Positions 8,858 through 17,833 of a DNA stretch of 64,000 nt are shown piece after piece. The translations under genes and the position numbers were made by a program. The notes below the pieces were generated by a model. That model did not search any database, was not told the DNA's origin, and was given only the letters and a program-made list of their open reading frames with translations. Origin of the DNA: CBDBUR01 sp965209065 (GTDB lineage Bacteria > Pseudomonadota > Alphaproteobacteria > JAPOUT01 > G958296285); assembly GCA_965209065.1 (NCBI GenBank), contig OZ242373.1, forward strand, positions 124,001 through 188,000. Direction: 5' to 3'. The stretch's first letter is position 1. Each line of letters starts with the position of its first letter.

Positions 8858-11800
8858 TTAGATAATATCAATATGCACAGCTGATGAAACACCTTTTTTG
8901 AGCACGGCTTCATATTCTTTTGGCATAATTTTTATAAATTTTTTCAAGGCATCGTCCCAATTATTGAGGATAGCTTGGGCTTTTTTAGAGTGCGTATTAT
9001 GCGCGTGTGTTTCGACAAGTTTTTTGAGTCTTGTTTCATCAAACTGGGTCATATCGGCGAAGGCATTGCCACTCGTGCTATCCTTGTCGATGTTGCGCAG
9101 CTCAACTTGCTCTTGGTTGCAGAGTTGTGCGAAGGAGTCGTCTTCATCAAAGACATAAGCGATACCGCCGCTCATACCGGCGGCGAAGTTGCGTCCGGTT
9201 TTCCCCAGCACAACGACGATACCGCCGGTCATATATTCACAGCCATGGTCGCCGCAGCCTTCGGCGACAGCAACCGCGCCCGAATTGCGCACCGCGAACC
9301 GCTCGCCGGCGATGCCGCGTAGGAAACACGAGCCGCTAATCGCGCCATAAAGCGCCGTATTGCCGATGATGATACTTTCTTCAGGCGTAATTTTAGAGCT
9401 TGCGTGCGGGTAGATGATGAGCTTCCCGCCCGAAAGTCCCTTGCCGACATAATCGTTTGCTTCACCAATCAGCTCGAGGCGCACACCGCGTGCGCACCAC
9501 GCGCCGAAACTTTGCCCCGCTTGCCCGGTAAGCTTGATAGAAATGAGGTCATCGGGCAAACCTTGATGCCCATAGCGTTTCGCCAGCTCACCCGATAACA
9601 TCGCGCCGACAGAGCGGTTGCTATTATTTATTTTCTCTTCAATGTGAACCGCCTCTTGTTTTTCGAGCGCAGGTTCGGCTTGAGAGAGGAGCTTTTGGTC
9701 AAGAACGTCTAGGTTATGGTTTTGGTTTTCGCAGCGGTAGATGGGGGTATCTCTGCCCATATCGGGTTTGGCGAGCACCCGCGACATATCTAGCCCGAAG
9801 GCTTTCCAATGTTCGATAGCTTTTTCTTGGTCGAGAAAATCGCTTCTGCCGATTATTTCATCAAGCGTTTTGACGCCCATTTGCGCCATTATTTGCCTTA
9901 CTTCTTCAGCAACGAAGAAGAAATAATTAATCACATGTTCGGGCAGCCCTCTAAAGCGCGCGCGCAGGACGGGGTCTTGGGTTGCGACGCCAACTGGGCA
10001 AGTGTTGAGGTGGCACTTTCTCATCATAATGCAGCCGGCGGCGATGAGCGGAGCGGTGGCGAAACCGAATTCATCTGCGCCTAAGAGAGCTGCCACCGCA
10101 ACATCGCGTCCGGTGCGCAAGCCGCCATCGACCTGCACGATAATGCGCGAGCGCAATTTATTAAGCACGAGAGTTTGTTGCGTTTCTGCCAAGCCTATTT
10201 CCCACGGGCTGCCGGCGTGTTTAATCGAGGTGAGGGGGCTTGCGCCAGTGCCGCCTTCAAATCCTGATATGGTGACATGGTCGGCTTTGGCTTTAGCGAC
10301 TCCGGCAGCAACGGTGCCAACGCCAATTTCGGACACGAGCTTAACGCTAATCGCGGCTTGAGGATTGACATTTTTCAAATCAAAGATAAGTTGCGCGAGG
10401 TCTTCAATGGAATAAATATCGTGATGGGGCGGCGGCGAAATCAGCCCAACGCCCGGCGTAGAGTGGCGCACTTTAGCAATAATCGGGTCCACCTTATGCC
10501 CGGGCAGTTGCCCGCCCTCGCCGGGTTTCGCCCCTTGCGCCATTTTAATTTGTATCATATCAGCATTGACGAGATATTCGGTTGTTACCCCGAAGCGACC
10601 CGATGCCACTTGTTTAATAGCAGAGCGTTCCAAATCGCCATTGGGTTTGGGTTTCCATCGTTCGGTTTCCTCGCCGCCTTCGCCGGTGTTAGATTTTCCG
10701 CCGATGCGGTTCATCGCGATAGCAAGCGTCGTGTGTGCTTCGCGGCTAATGGAGCCGAAGCTCATAGCGCCCGTAGCGAAACGGCGCACGATATTTTTCG
10801 CAGGCTCCACATCATCGATGTTGAGCGGGGTTTTGCCATTCTCTTCGGCGTTTTTAATGCGGAAGAGTCCGCGCAAGGTCATTAGCTGTTCGTCTTGTTG
10901 GTTGATAGTCTTAGCGAAGTGCTGATAAGTTTCGTTATTATTAGCGCGCACGGCGTGTTGTAAATCGCGCACAGATTCGGGCGACCAGACATGAGCTTCG
11001 CCGCGCGTGCGCCAAGCATATTCGCCACCAACATTGAGGGCATTTTTCAAGGTCGGGGCAGAGCCGAAGGCTTCGGCGTGGCGGACGAAAGTTTCGGCAG
11101 CGATAACTTCAAGCCCAACGCCTTCAACTTGCCCTTTGGTGCCGGTGAAATATGTATTGAGAAAGCCAGACGCCAGCCCGAGCGCGTCAAAAATCTGTGC
11201 GCCGCAGTAGGACTGATAGGTTGAAATTCCCATTTTAGACATCACTTTAAGCAAGCCTTTATTGATTGCCTTGATGTAGTGTTCTTCGGCGTCATTATTG
11301 GGGGAGATATTTTTAATGGTCTCAAAAGCGAGCCAAGGGTTGATGGCTTCGGCGCCATAGCCGGCGAGGCAGCAGAAATGGTGGATTTCGCGCGCTTCGC
11401 CGGTTTCCACAACAAGCCCGACAGAAGTGCGCAGTCCTCGTTTAATCAAAGAGTGATGGACAGCAGACGTGGCAAGCAAAGCGGGAATAGCCACACGCTC
11501 GTGGTTAATTATTCTATCGGATAGAATAATAATGTTATAGCCTTGCCGCACGGCTTGGTGGGCTTGCTCGCAGAGTCTTTCGAGCATGCGCTCCATTGCT
11601 TGGCTACCGCGCCTTGTGGCGTAAGTAATGTCGAGCGTTTTGGTGCGGAAGTGGTTATCGGAAATATCGCCGATAGCGCGAATTTTTTCTAGCTCGGTGT
11701 TGCGCAGAATGGGCTGGCGCACTTCAAGTCGCTTGCGCCTTGCGTGTCCGCTATCGAACAGGTTGGGGCGCGGTCCAATAAAAGAGACAAGGCTCATCAC

Positions 11801-13414
11801 CAAGCGTTCGCGGATAGGGTCAATAGGCGGGTTAGTAACCTGCGCGAAGTTTTGTTTGAAATAGGTGTAAAGCAATTTAGATTTGCTTGACAGAGCAGAG
11901 AGCGGGGTGTCATTGCCCATCGCACCGATGGCTTCCTCGCCGCGCGCGAGCATAGGCGCGAGCAAAAACTTTTCATCTTCCTCTGTCCAGCCGAAGGCTT
12001 GCTGCTGGTCGAGCAGGGGCGTGTTGGCGGTATGTTGTGTCATGCTATTTTGCGGCATATCCTCAAGGATAATCTGCGTGCGCTTGAGCCAAGTTTCGTA
12101 AGGGTTCTTTTGCGCGAGCTCTTGTTTCAGTTTATCGTCTCCGATAATTTCTCCTTTCTCAAGGTCAATGAGTAGCATTTTGCCGGGTTGAAGCCGCCAC
12201 TTCCTTATTATTTTATCCTCAGCGACAGGTAGCACACCCGCTTCCGACGCCAAAATAACGCGGTCGTCATCGGTGAGGAGATAGCGCGCGGGGCGCAAGC
12301 CGTTGCGGTCGAGGGTGGCGCCGATTTGCCTTCCGTCCGAAAAAGCGATAGAGGCAGGTCCGTCCCACGGCTCCATCAAAGCAGCGTAGTATTCATAGAA
12401 AGCGCGTCTTGTTTTTGTCATTTGCGGGTTGCCCTCCCACGCTTCGGGGATAAGCAGGCTCATCGCGTGGGTTAGGGAAAATCCGCCGCGTAGCATAAAC
12501 TCTAAAGCATTATCAAAGCTGGCACTATCGGATTGGTCTTCGGGAATAATGGGAAAGAGTTTTTTAATATCCTCACCAAGCAGAGGGCTGTCCAGCGTGC
12601 CGTGTCGCGCGCGCATCCAGTTGATATTGCCGCGCACGGTATTGATTTCACCATTGTGCGCTATCATTCTATAGGGGTGGGCTAAACGCCATGAAGGAAA
12701 AGTGTTGGTGGAAAAACGCTGATGCACCATCGCGAGCGCGCTTTCTAAATCAGGGTCGGTGAGGTCTTTGTAATAAGGTTCAATCTGGTTAGCAAGAAAC
12801 ATTCCCTTATAAACCAAGGTGCGCGCCGAGAGCGAAGAGATATAAAAAAATTCATCAACCGCATCATCGTGCAAATGTTGCGCTGCCTTTTCAATTTGGC
12901 GGCGAATGAAAAAGAGCGCGCGTTCAAAAGCATCAGTATCGGGTGCGCGTTCGCGTGCAATAAAAAGTTGTTTATGCACAGGCTCACTATGGAGCATATT
13001 TTTTCCTAGCACCGCGTTATCCACTGGCACATCGCGCCAAAACAGCAAGCGTTCGCCTTGCTGCTCGATGGCTTCCGCGACAAGCTGCTGGAGCTGCGCT
13101 TGCTTATCGCTTTGCGGCGGCATGAAAAAATGTCCGATAGCATAATCGCCAAGCGACGGCAGCTGCTTTTGCGCAAGGCTCGCGAGCTTGTCGGCAAAGC
13201 GGTGCGGTGTTTGGATTAGAATCCCCGCGCCATCGCCGGCTTTGGGGTCAGCGCCCACCGCGCCGCGATGCTCTAAATGGCGCATAATCTGCAAACCGTC
13301 CGAGACAATGCTATGGCTCTTATGATTCTTGATATTGGCAATAAAGCCAACCCCGCACGAATCGTGTTCGTTAGCGGGGTCGTAGAGCGTGTGCTCGGCT
13401 TGTTTTATTTTCAT
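8858..13414 (-). CDS. gltB: Glutamate synthase (NADPH) large subunit
   Basis: GltB (1518 residues) hydrolyses glutamine and transfers the ammonia to 2-oxoglutarate to make glutamate. The class II amidotransferase domain begins at C20 (HDSCGVGF), so a short propeptide must be removed. The central and FMN-binding synthase domains follow (EGGEETERW, GEGGQLPG, then QVDGGLRTG near residue 1125). A 3Fe-4S site is seen in GCIMMRKCHLNTCPVG. The C-terminal beta-helix contains glycine repeats (GGKLIIYP, GNTALYGA). Full length for the family. Upstream lies a 236-base leader with a 30-bp direct repeat and a possible minus-strand TATAAT (13520-13525). Nitrogen control is likely but no operator was identified. 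Confidence 0.97.
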   Translation of the reverse strand: MKIKQAEHTLYDPANEHDSCGVGFIANIKNHKSHSIVSDGLQIMRHLEHRGAVGADPKAGDGAGILIQTPHRFADKLASLAQKQLPSLGDYAIGHFFMPPQSDKQAQLQQLVAEAIEQQGERLLFWRDVPVDNAVLGKNMLHSEPVHKQLFIARERAPDTDAFERALFFIRRQIEKAAQHLHDDAVDEFFYISSLSARTLVYKGMFLANQIEPYYKDLTDPDLESALAMVHQRFSTNTFPSWRLAHPYRMIAHNGEINTVRGNINWMRARHGTLDSPLLGEDIKKLFPIIPEDQSDSASFDNALEFMLRGGFSLTHAMSLLIPEAWEGNPQMTKTRRAFYEYYAALMEPWDGPASIAFSDGRQIGATLDRNGLRPARYLLTDDDRVILASEAGVLPVAEDKIIRKWRLQPGKMLLIDLEKGEIIGDDKLKQELAQKNPYETWLKRTQIILEDMPQNSMTQHTANTPLLDQQQAFGWTEEDEKFLLAPMLARGEEAIGAMGNDTPLSALSSKSKLLYTYFKQNFAQVTNPPIDPIRERLVMSLVSFIGPRPNLFDSGHARRKRLEVRQPILRNTELEKIRAIGDISDNHFRTKTLDITYATRRGSQAMERMLERLCEQAHQAVRQGYNIIILSDRIINHERVAIPALLATSAVHHSLIKRGLRTSVGLVVETGEAREIHHFCCLAGYGAEAINPWLAFETIKNISPNNDAEEHYIKAINKGLLKVMSKMGISTYQSYCGAQIFDALGLASGFLNTYFTGTKGQVEGVGLEVIAAETFVRHAEAFGSAPTLKNALNVGGEYAWRTRGEAHVWSPESVRDLQHAVRANNNETYQHFAKTINQQDEQLMTLRGLFRIKNAEENGKTPLNIDDVEPAKNIVRRFATGAMSFGSISREAHTTLAIAMNRIGGKSNTGEGGEETERWKPKPNGDLERSAIKQVASGRFGVTTEYLVNADMIQIKMAQGAKPGEGGQLPGHKVDPIIAKVRHSTPGVGLISPPPHHDIYSIEDLAQLIFDLKNVNPQAAISVKLVSEIGVGTVAAGVAKAKADHVTISGFEGGTGASPLTSIKHAGSPWEIGLAETQQTLVLNKLRSRIIVQVDGGLRTGRDVAVAALLGADEFGFATAPLIAAGCIMMRKCHLNTCPVGVATQDPVLRARFRGLPEHVINYFFFVAEEVRQIMAQMGVKTLDEIIGRSDFLDQEKAIEHWKAFGLDMSRVLAKPDMGRDTPIYRCENQNHNLDVLDQKLLSQAEPALEKQEAVHIEEKINNSNRSVGAMLSGELAKRYGHQGLPDDLISIKLTGQAGQSFGAWCARGVRLELIGEANDYVGKGLSGGKLIIYPHASSKITPEESIIIGNTALYGAISGSCFLRGIAGERFAVRNSGAVAVAEGCGDHGCEYMTGGIVVVLGKTGRNFAAGMSGGIAYVFDEDDSFAQLCNQEQVELRNIDKDSTSGNAFADMTQFDETRLKKLVETHAHNTHSKKAQAILNNWDDALKKFIKIMPKEYEAVLKKGVSSAVHIDII

Positions 13415-13430
13415 CTGTAGCCCTCTCGCG

Positions 13431-13475
13431 AAGCTCCTGCTTTCGAAGCTTAGGCTTTCGAAGCCCCTGCTTTCG
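13431..13475. repeat. Tandem 30-bp-period repeat in gltB leader
   Basis: Two copies of an AAGC(T/C)CCTGCTTTCG core start at 13431 and 13461, exactly 30 bases apart. Each is flanked by CGAAGC/GCTTTCG palindromic pieces, so the stretch can also fold into hairpins. It lies just upstream of the gltB start, between it and the putative minus-strand promoter, so it would be in the untranslated leader. Function unknown. Confidence 0.6.
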
Positions 13476-13609
13476 CGAATTGTTGTTTTTTGGTTTTCGT
13501 TTAAGACACCCGTTCGGCTATTATAATGCCTAATCCCTGCTTTGAGAGCAAGGGGTATAAATTATTGAAAAAAAAGAAAATTTTTAGTTTTTCTTTTTAA
13601 GGTTTTTGC

Positions 13610-13615
13610 TATAAT
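13610..13615 (+). promoter_or_regulatory. Possible -10 box of the bufferin operon
   Basis: A perfect TATAAT lies 36 bases before the ATG of the DUF2282 gene in a very T-rich stretch. No good TTGACA-like -35 was found at the usual spacing, so the call is tentative. An AAGGAGG ribosome site (13640-13646) precedes the ATG. Confidence 0.4.
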
Positions 13616-13651
13616 CACCTTATTCACAAATTTTCTAAAAAGGAGGCAAAT

Positions 13652-13957
13652 ATGAGCCAGACTAGAACCCTAACGACTTTAATTGGCGCGAGCATGAGCT
13701 TTGCTTTGCTTGCGGCTTGCTCTGAGAACAGCCCGATGGAGAGCAAGGCGGCATCAAAAGAGCGGTGCTACGGCGTTTCCAAAGCGGGCAAAAATGATTG
13801 CGCCGCGGGACCGGGCACGACATGCGCGGGCACATCTACCATAGATTATCAAGGCAATGCATGGACTTATGTAAGTAAGGGCACGTGTAAGAAAATGAAA
13901 ACGCCTTATGGCGCGGGTAGCTTAAAGCCCAAGCGTTCTCGCAACCCACGCGGATAG
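13652..13957 (+). CDS. bufA1: Bufferin precursor, DUF2282 family (BufA1-like)
   Basis: This 101-residue precursor matches the DUF2282 family of cysteine-containing, post-translationally modified peptides called bufferins, which bind copper in the periplasm. The core has CYGVSKAGKNDC followed by TTCAG and KGTC, giving the four family cysteines (C39, C50, C58, C79). The leader is a signal peptide, but it ends LLAAC (C23), a lipobox, rather than the usual AxA cleavage site, so this copy could be a lipoprotein. The basic tail (KPKRSRNPRG) is extra. It is followed by the maturation genes DUF692 and DUF2063 and by a DoxX gene, the established bufferin operon order. The copper role is known from studied family members, not shown here. 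Confidence 0.88.
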   Translation: MSQTRTLTTLIGASMSFALLAACSENSPMESKAASKERCYGVSKAGKNDCAAGPGTTCAGTSTIDYQGNAWTYVSKGTCKKMKTPYGAGSLKPKRSRNPRG

Positions 13958-13967
13958 TTCAATTTCC

Positions 13968-14870
13968 GTGACATCTGCTAGGAATATAGAGCCTCGCGTT
14001 GGACTGGGTGCCCGCGAGGCTCATATTGCGACGATGATTGCCGAAAAGCCGAGCAGTTTCCCCAGCAGCAGTTTTAATTGGGTTGAGGTTCACCCCGAAA
14101 ACTATATGCGCGATGAGCGCGCGCAAGAGCAATTATTACAGCTTCGTGCGCTTTACCCGCTTTCGCTTCACGGAGTTGGAATGTCTCTGGTTTCCAGCGA
14201 GCGTTTATGCTCCAAGCATTTATCGGGGTTGAAGGCGCTTGTCGAGCGGTTTGACCCTTTTTTGCTTTCCGAGCATTTAGCGTGGAGCAAGTGGCAAGGA
14301 CATTTTTATAACGATTTGCTTCCGGTGCCGATGAGCGAGGAGGCTTTAGCGCTCGCCATCGAGCGCGTTGATGAAGCGCAAACATTTTTGGGGCGCAGGC
14401 TTCTTATTGAGAATCCGTCTCTTTATGGTGAGCTGCCTGAAAGCACGATTCCTGAGCCTGAATTTTTGAGAGCCCTTGCTGAAGCAACTGGATGCGGCTT
14501 GCTGTTGGATATTAACAATGTTTTCGTTTCGGCGAATAATTTAGAGTTTGATGCTTGTCGCTGGTTAGAGAGTTTTCCTATGGAGCATATTGGTGAAATT
14601 CATTTAGCGGGACATGGGGAGATAGAGTTTGAGGGGCGGCGTCTTTATGTTGATGACCACGGCGCGGCGATAAAAGAGGAAGTGTGGTCTTTGGCAGATT
14701 ATTTACTTAATCTATCGGGCGCGCGTCCCATTTTAATTGAGCGCGATAAAAACATTCCCGCATTGAGTGTCTTGTGTGCTGAAGCACAAAGAGCGCAAAA
14801 ATTACTAGATAAGTTAAAGGAAGAAAAATGGAATACCACAGCTACCAAAAAAGTTTTACAGACGCATTAA
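13968..14870 (+). CDS. bufB: Bufferin maturation enzyme, DUF692/UPF0276 family (BufB-like)
   Basis: The 300-residue product belongs to the DUF692 family of multinuclear iron oxidases with a TIM-barrel fold that modify cysteines of peptide precursors. Metal-binding positions are visible in VEVHPENYM, LHGVGMSL, LSEHLAWS, LIENPS, LDINNVFVS, IHLAGH and YVDDHGAAI. It starts with GTG ten bases after the precursor gene; this start keeps the conserved RVGLG segment, which a later ATG would lose. Its end overlaps the DUF2063 gene by 43 bases. In characterised bufferin operons this enzyme converts core cysteines to thiooxazoles with its DUF2063 partner; that chemistry is inferred here. Confidence 0.88.
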   Translation: MTSARNIEPRVGLGAREAHIATMIAEKPSSFPSSSFNWVEVHPENYMRDERAQEQLLQLRALYPLSLHGVGMSLVSSERLCSKHLSGLKALVERFDPFLLSEHLAWSKWQGHFYNDLLPVPMSEEALALAIERVDEAQTFLGRRLLIENPSLYGELPESTIPEPEFLRALAEATGCGLLLDINNVFVSANNLEFDACRWLESFPMEHIGEIHLAGHGEIEFEGRRLYVDDHGAAIKEEVWSLADYLLNLSGARPILIERDKNIPALSVLCAEAQRAQKLLDKLKEEKWNTTATKKVLQTH

Positions 14871-15583
14871 CCAACCCTGAAGACTCGCCGACTTTCTTTA
14901 GAACAGCGGCGCAAAATAAGGCAGCACTTGCTATTTACCGCAATAATGTTGTTTATAGCCTGCGCGAAGTATTAGCCGAAAACTTTCCGGTGATTAAAAG
15001 GCTTTTGGGTGAAGAGCGTTTCAACCAAATAGGGGCGGAGTTTGTTCGCACGCATTTACCGCAAAACACGGATTTATCTTCTTACGGCGAATTTTTTGGC
15101 GCGATGCTCAAGGCTCACCAAGCGCTTGCCGCCTATCCTTATATGGGCGATGTTGCTTCTTTGGAATGGGCTTGTCGCCAAAGTGTAAATGCTAAAACAG
15201 ACCTGCCGCTTGATAGGGATAGGCTTCACGGGTTAGACGATGATGGCTTGGCGGCGCAAAAATTTGCCTTGCGCGCTTGCGTGCGCTTGCTTCAGCTAGA
15301 CTGGCCGGCTGATGAGATTTGGCAAGCGCACCAAGCAGAAGTTGTGGCGGAGTTAGAGCTTATGCCGCGCGAAACCCATCTTTTAATTTGCCGCGATGAA
15401 GAGCCCAAAAGGGTGGGCGTGGCAGATATTTTTAGGTTAGCCGCCGATATTAGCTTGTTTTTATCTAACTTAAACGGCAAAAACACGCTCGGCGAGGCGG
15501 TTGCCCTAACGATGAAAAAATTTCCCAATTTTGATTTGGCGAATGGGTTATCTTTATGTTTAACGAAACAATTATTAAAATAG
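14828..15583 (+). CDS. bufC: DUF2063-family partner protein (BufC-like)
   Basis: The 251-residue protein has the N-terminal DUF2063 helical domain: FRTAAQNKAALAIYRNNV, VLAENFPVIKRLLGEERF and YMGDVASLEWACRQS. In bufferin systems this partner is thought to recognise the precursor leader and deliver it to the DUF692 enzyme. The C-terminal part (about residues 150-251) is a more variable winged-helix-like domain. A clear AAGGAAG ribosome site precedes the ATG, which lies inside the end of bufB, so translation is probably coupled. It is followed nine bases later by the DoxX gene. Confidence 0.85.
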   Translation: MEYHSYQKSFTDALTNPEDSPTFFRTAAQNKAALAIYRNNVVYSLREVLAENFPVIKRLLGEERFNQIGAEFVRTHLPQNTDLSSYGEFFGAMLKAHQALAAYPYMGDVASLEWACRQSVNAKTDLPLDRDRLHGLDDDGLAAQKFALRACVRLLQLDWPADEIWQAHQAEVVAELELMPRETHLLICRDEEPKRVGVADIFRLAADISLFLSNLNGKNTLGEAVALTMKKFPNFDLANGLSLCLTKQLLK

Positions 15584-15592
15584 GAGGTTGTG

Positions 15593-16033
15593 ATGGACTT
15601 TATAGTTAAAATGGTGAATCGATTTGTTGGTTATTTTGAGATGATACCTTATGGTATTGTTGGTCTTTTCGGTCGTCTCGCGATAGCGCCGGTTTTCTGG
15701 TTTTCGGGGCAGACGAAGGTAGATGGTTTTATGCTTTTAGACAAAACCTTTTTGCTTTTTGAGTATGAGTATAAGGTTCCGTTTCCTGTTGTGTCGGCAT
15801 ATTTGGCGACTTTGGGCGAGCATCTTTTTCCCATTATGCTTATTTTGGGTTTAGGCACGCGGTTCGCGGCACTTGGTTTGTTTGCGATGACAATTGTGAT
15901 TCAATTTGTTTATCCAAGCGGGTGGTGGTCGCATCATGCTTTATGGTTCGCACTGTTAGCCTTTTTGGTTGCTAAGGGCGGCGGCGCTCTTTCGCTAGAT
16001 TATTTGATTAAGCAGAAGTTTCGTTCAGCTTAG
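15593..16033 (+). CDS. DoxX-family membrane protein
   Basis: A 146-residue integral membrane protein with four predicted segments, including GRLAIAPVFWFSGQTKVDGF near the start and the FGMTI-like AMTIVIQFVYPSGWWSHHALW block, both typical of DoxX proteins found at the end of DUF2282-DUF692-DUF2063 operons. The ATG at 15593 is preferred to the GTG three bases earlier because it sits five bases after a perfect AGGAGG. DoxX-like proteins are linked to quinone or thiol redox chemistry; here it might recycle electrons for bufferin maturation, which is inference. The 3' end overlaps the convergent phosphatase gene by 26 bases. Confidence 0.82.
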   Translation: MDFIVKMVNRFVGYFEMIPYGIVGLFGRLAIAPVFWFSGQTKVDGFMLLDKTFLLFEYEYKVPFPVVSAYLATLGEHLFPIMLILGLGTRFAALGLFAMTIVIQFVYPSGWWSHHALWFALLAFLVAKGGGALSLDYLIKQKFRSA

Positions 16034-16817
16034 CAAGCAGGAGCGCGTGGAGAGCTTGGTTGGCGCTGGCGACAACTTGTCCGCTATTAGAAGTGAGGGG
16101 GTTTTGTCCGCGCCAGTCGCTTATGACTCCGCCGGCGGTTTCAACAATAGGAATGAGCGCGGCGATGTCATATTCCTTTAGCCCGGCTTCTATCACGCAA
16201 TCTATCTGCCCCAAGGCGAGCAACCCGTAAGAATAGCAATTACCGCCATAAAGCGTTATTTTCGCTTGTGCGCTAATGCGCTCGAAGGCTTGGCGCTCGT
16301 TGGGCTGAAACATTTGCGGCGTGGTTGCCGCAAGCACGCTATCGCTCAGCCCATTTTGTGTTTTTGTTTTTAGGGTTTTTGTTTCTTTTTCTTTTATCCA
16401 TAGTCCTGCGGCTCTATCGGCGACAAAACGTTCGCCGGTGGTGGGGTGGTCGATGATGCCGAAGTGCATTTTGCCTTCTTCACCGAAAGCGATGAGTATT
16501 CCCCAGCCGACATAGCCGGCGTAATAATTTCTTGTTCCGTCAATGGGGTCGAGGCACCAGCAGGGAGCGGCGTTTGGGTTGATGGGGGCAAGCTCCTCGC
16601 CTCTAATTTGATGGTGGGGAAAGGCGGCTTGGATACGCTCGTGCATCATTTTTTCTATGGCGATGTCTATGTTGGTTGTTGGGTCGAAAGCGGTGGCGGA
16701 TTTATTCTTCTCTAGGCGCGCTTGCCGAAAGCCGTCAAGGGCTATGGCGCGCGCCTCATCGGCGAGGTCAAGGGCTAGAGCGAGTTCGGGCGTTGGGGTT
16801 ATCACTTGCTTTATCAT
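16008..16817 (-). CDS. Inositol monophosphatase-family phosphatase (HisN/SuhB-like)
   Basis: The 269-residue product has the metal-binding motifs of the lithium-sensitive phosphatase family: GEE (about residue 78), the DPIDGTRNYY block (about residues 93-102) and the C-terminal KEYDIAALIPIVETAGG. The family includes inositol monophosphatase, histidinol-phosphatase HisN and 3',5'-bisphosphate nucleotidase. The DPIDGT(R) form and the VGWGILIAF stretch fit the HisN-like branch commonly found beside N-formylglutamate amidohydrolase in alphaproteobacteria. Its start overlaps that gene by four bases, so they form an operon. Substrate remains uncertain. Confidence 0.82.
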   Translation of the reverse strand: MIKQVITPTPELALALDLADEARAIALDGFRQARLEKNKSATAFDPTTNIDIAIEKMMHERIQAAFPHHQIRGEELAPINPNAAPCWCLDPIDGTRNYYAGYVGWGILIAFGEEGKMHFGIIDHPTTGERFVADRAAGLWIKEKETKTLKTKTQNGLSDSVLAATTPQMFQPNERQAFERISAQAKITLYGGNCYSYGLLALGQIDCVIEAGLKEYDIAALIPIVETAGGVISDWRGQNPLTSNSGQVVASANQALHALLLAKLNETSA

Positions 16818-17680
16818 TGAGCCGCGCGAGAAATGCTTCTAGCTAAAGGTTCAAAGTTTTCTAACTGCTTGAGAAAAGCATCAATATCGCTAGCGAGTTT
16901 TTTCCAATTTTTATTGGGTGCTAACTTATCTTCATCCATATAGAGTCTGCGATTAATTTCTATTTGGACGGCGAATTGATTCTCACTAGGTTTGCCGTAA
17001 TGTTGGGTGATGAAGCCGCCGGCGTAAGGGTCGTTCTCGGCAACTTTATAGCCGAGCGAGGTCCAAAGCTGGCAGAGAAAATCGCGCAGGGGAGGGTGGC
17101 AAGAAGAGCCAAACCTATCGCCAAGCACAATATCCGCGGTGCTATCTTTAGAAGGCATAGAGTGGCAGTCTAAAAGAATAACTTGTCCAAATTGCCTTTT
17201 AATGTCATCGAGCAGTTTTTGTAAGGTTTGATGGTAGGGAATGTAGTAATTTTCTATGCGTTCAAGGGCTTCTTTCCATTTTAATTTTTGCGCGTAGATT
17301 TCTTTTCCATTGGCGGCGCGCCGAGCGATAGTGCCAATGCCGTTAAGCACACAAGGCGTAGCGCTTTGGACAAACGGCGGAAGGGGCTCACAAAACATTT
17401 CGGGGTCCAGCTCATAGGCTTGGCGGTTGAGGTCAATGAAAGAGCGCGGGAAGGTTGCCGCCATCAAAGTGATGCCGTAAGTGTGCGCATTTTGGAAAAG
17501 CGCATCAACCGCGAAATCCTCCTGCGAGCGCAACTCGAGGAGCGAAATCGCCGCGCGCGCGAGAAAGGCTTCACTATACTCCTTGCCGCTATGGGGCATA
17601 TTGATAAGGAAAGGCGAGCCTTGTTGCGTTTGCTTTATGTAGAATGTGTCTTTTACTTTATGCGTCATTGATGTCCTCAT
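16814..17680 (-). CDS. N-formylglutamate amidohydrolase (HutG2-like)
   Basis: The 288-residue product matches the N-formylglutamate deformylase family: LINMPHSGKEY near the N terminus, TFPRSFIDLNRQAYELDP in the middle, LLDCHSMPS (metal-binding D and H) and the LGDRFGSSC, NDPYAGGFITQHYG and QIEINRRLYMDE blocks. The reaction is hydrolysis of N-formyl-L-glutamate to formate and glutamate, the last step of one histidine degradation route, though many family members lie outside hut operons. No other hut genes are here. An internal ATG at codon 5 (MTHKV) could be the true start. Downstream and overlapping is the HisN-like phosphatase. Confidence 0.88.
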   Translation of the reverse strand: MRTSMTHKVKDTFYIKQTQQGSPFLINMPHSGKEYSEAFLARAAISLLELRSQEDFAVDALFQNAHTYGITLMAATFPRSFIDLNRQAYELDPEMFCEPLPPFVQSATPCVLNGIGTIARRAANGKEIYAQKLKWKEALERIENYYIPYHQTLQKLLDDIKRQFGQVILLDCHSMPSKDSTADIVLGDRFGSSCHPPLRDFLCQLWTSLGYKVAENDPYAGGFITQHYGKPSENQFAVQIEINRRLYMDEDKLAPNKNWKKLASDIDAFLKQLENFEPLARSISRAAQ

Positions 17681-17702
17681 CTGTGCTTGCCTTCATCTGA
17701 TA

Positions 17703-17777
17703 TGGTGGGCGCGGCTGGGATTGAACCAGCGACCCCTGCGATGTCAACGCAGTGCTCTCCCACTGAGCTACGCGCCC
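17703..17777 (-). tRNA. tRNA-Val (anticodon GAC)
   Basis: On the minus strand the sequence folds as a complete tRNA: acceptor stem GGGCGCG/CGCGCCC, D arm with AGCTCAGTGGGAGAGC, anticodon stem CTGCG/CGCAG around TTGACAT (anticodon GAC), and a T arm GCTGGTTCAATCCCAGC. The CCA end is encoded (TGG at 17703-17705 on the plus strand). GAC reads the valine codons GTC and GTT. Confidence 0.97.
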
Positions 17778-17833
17778 TGCCGTTCATCAGGGGAGTATAA
17801 CTTGTTTTATATTTATGAAAAACTAGTATTATA

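Noticed and set aside
8848..8913. N-terminal extension of gltD
   Set aside because: The extra 22 codons overlap gltB and do not match the family; the ATG at 8847 has a ribosome site and begins the conserved sequence.
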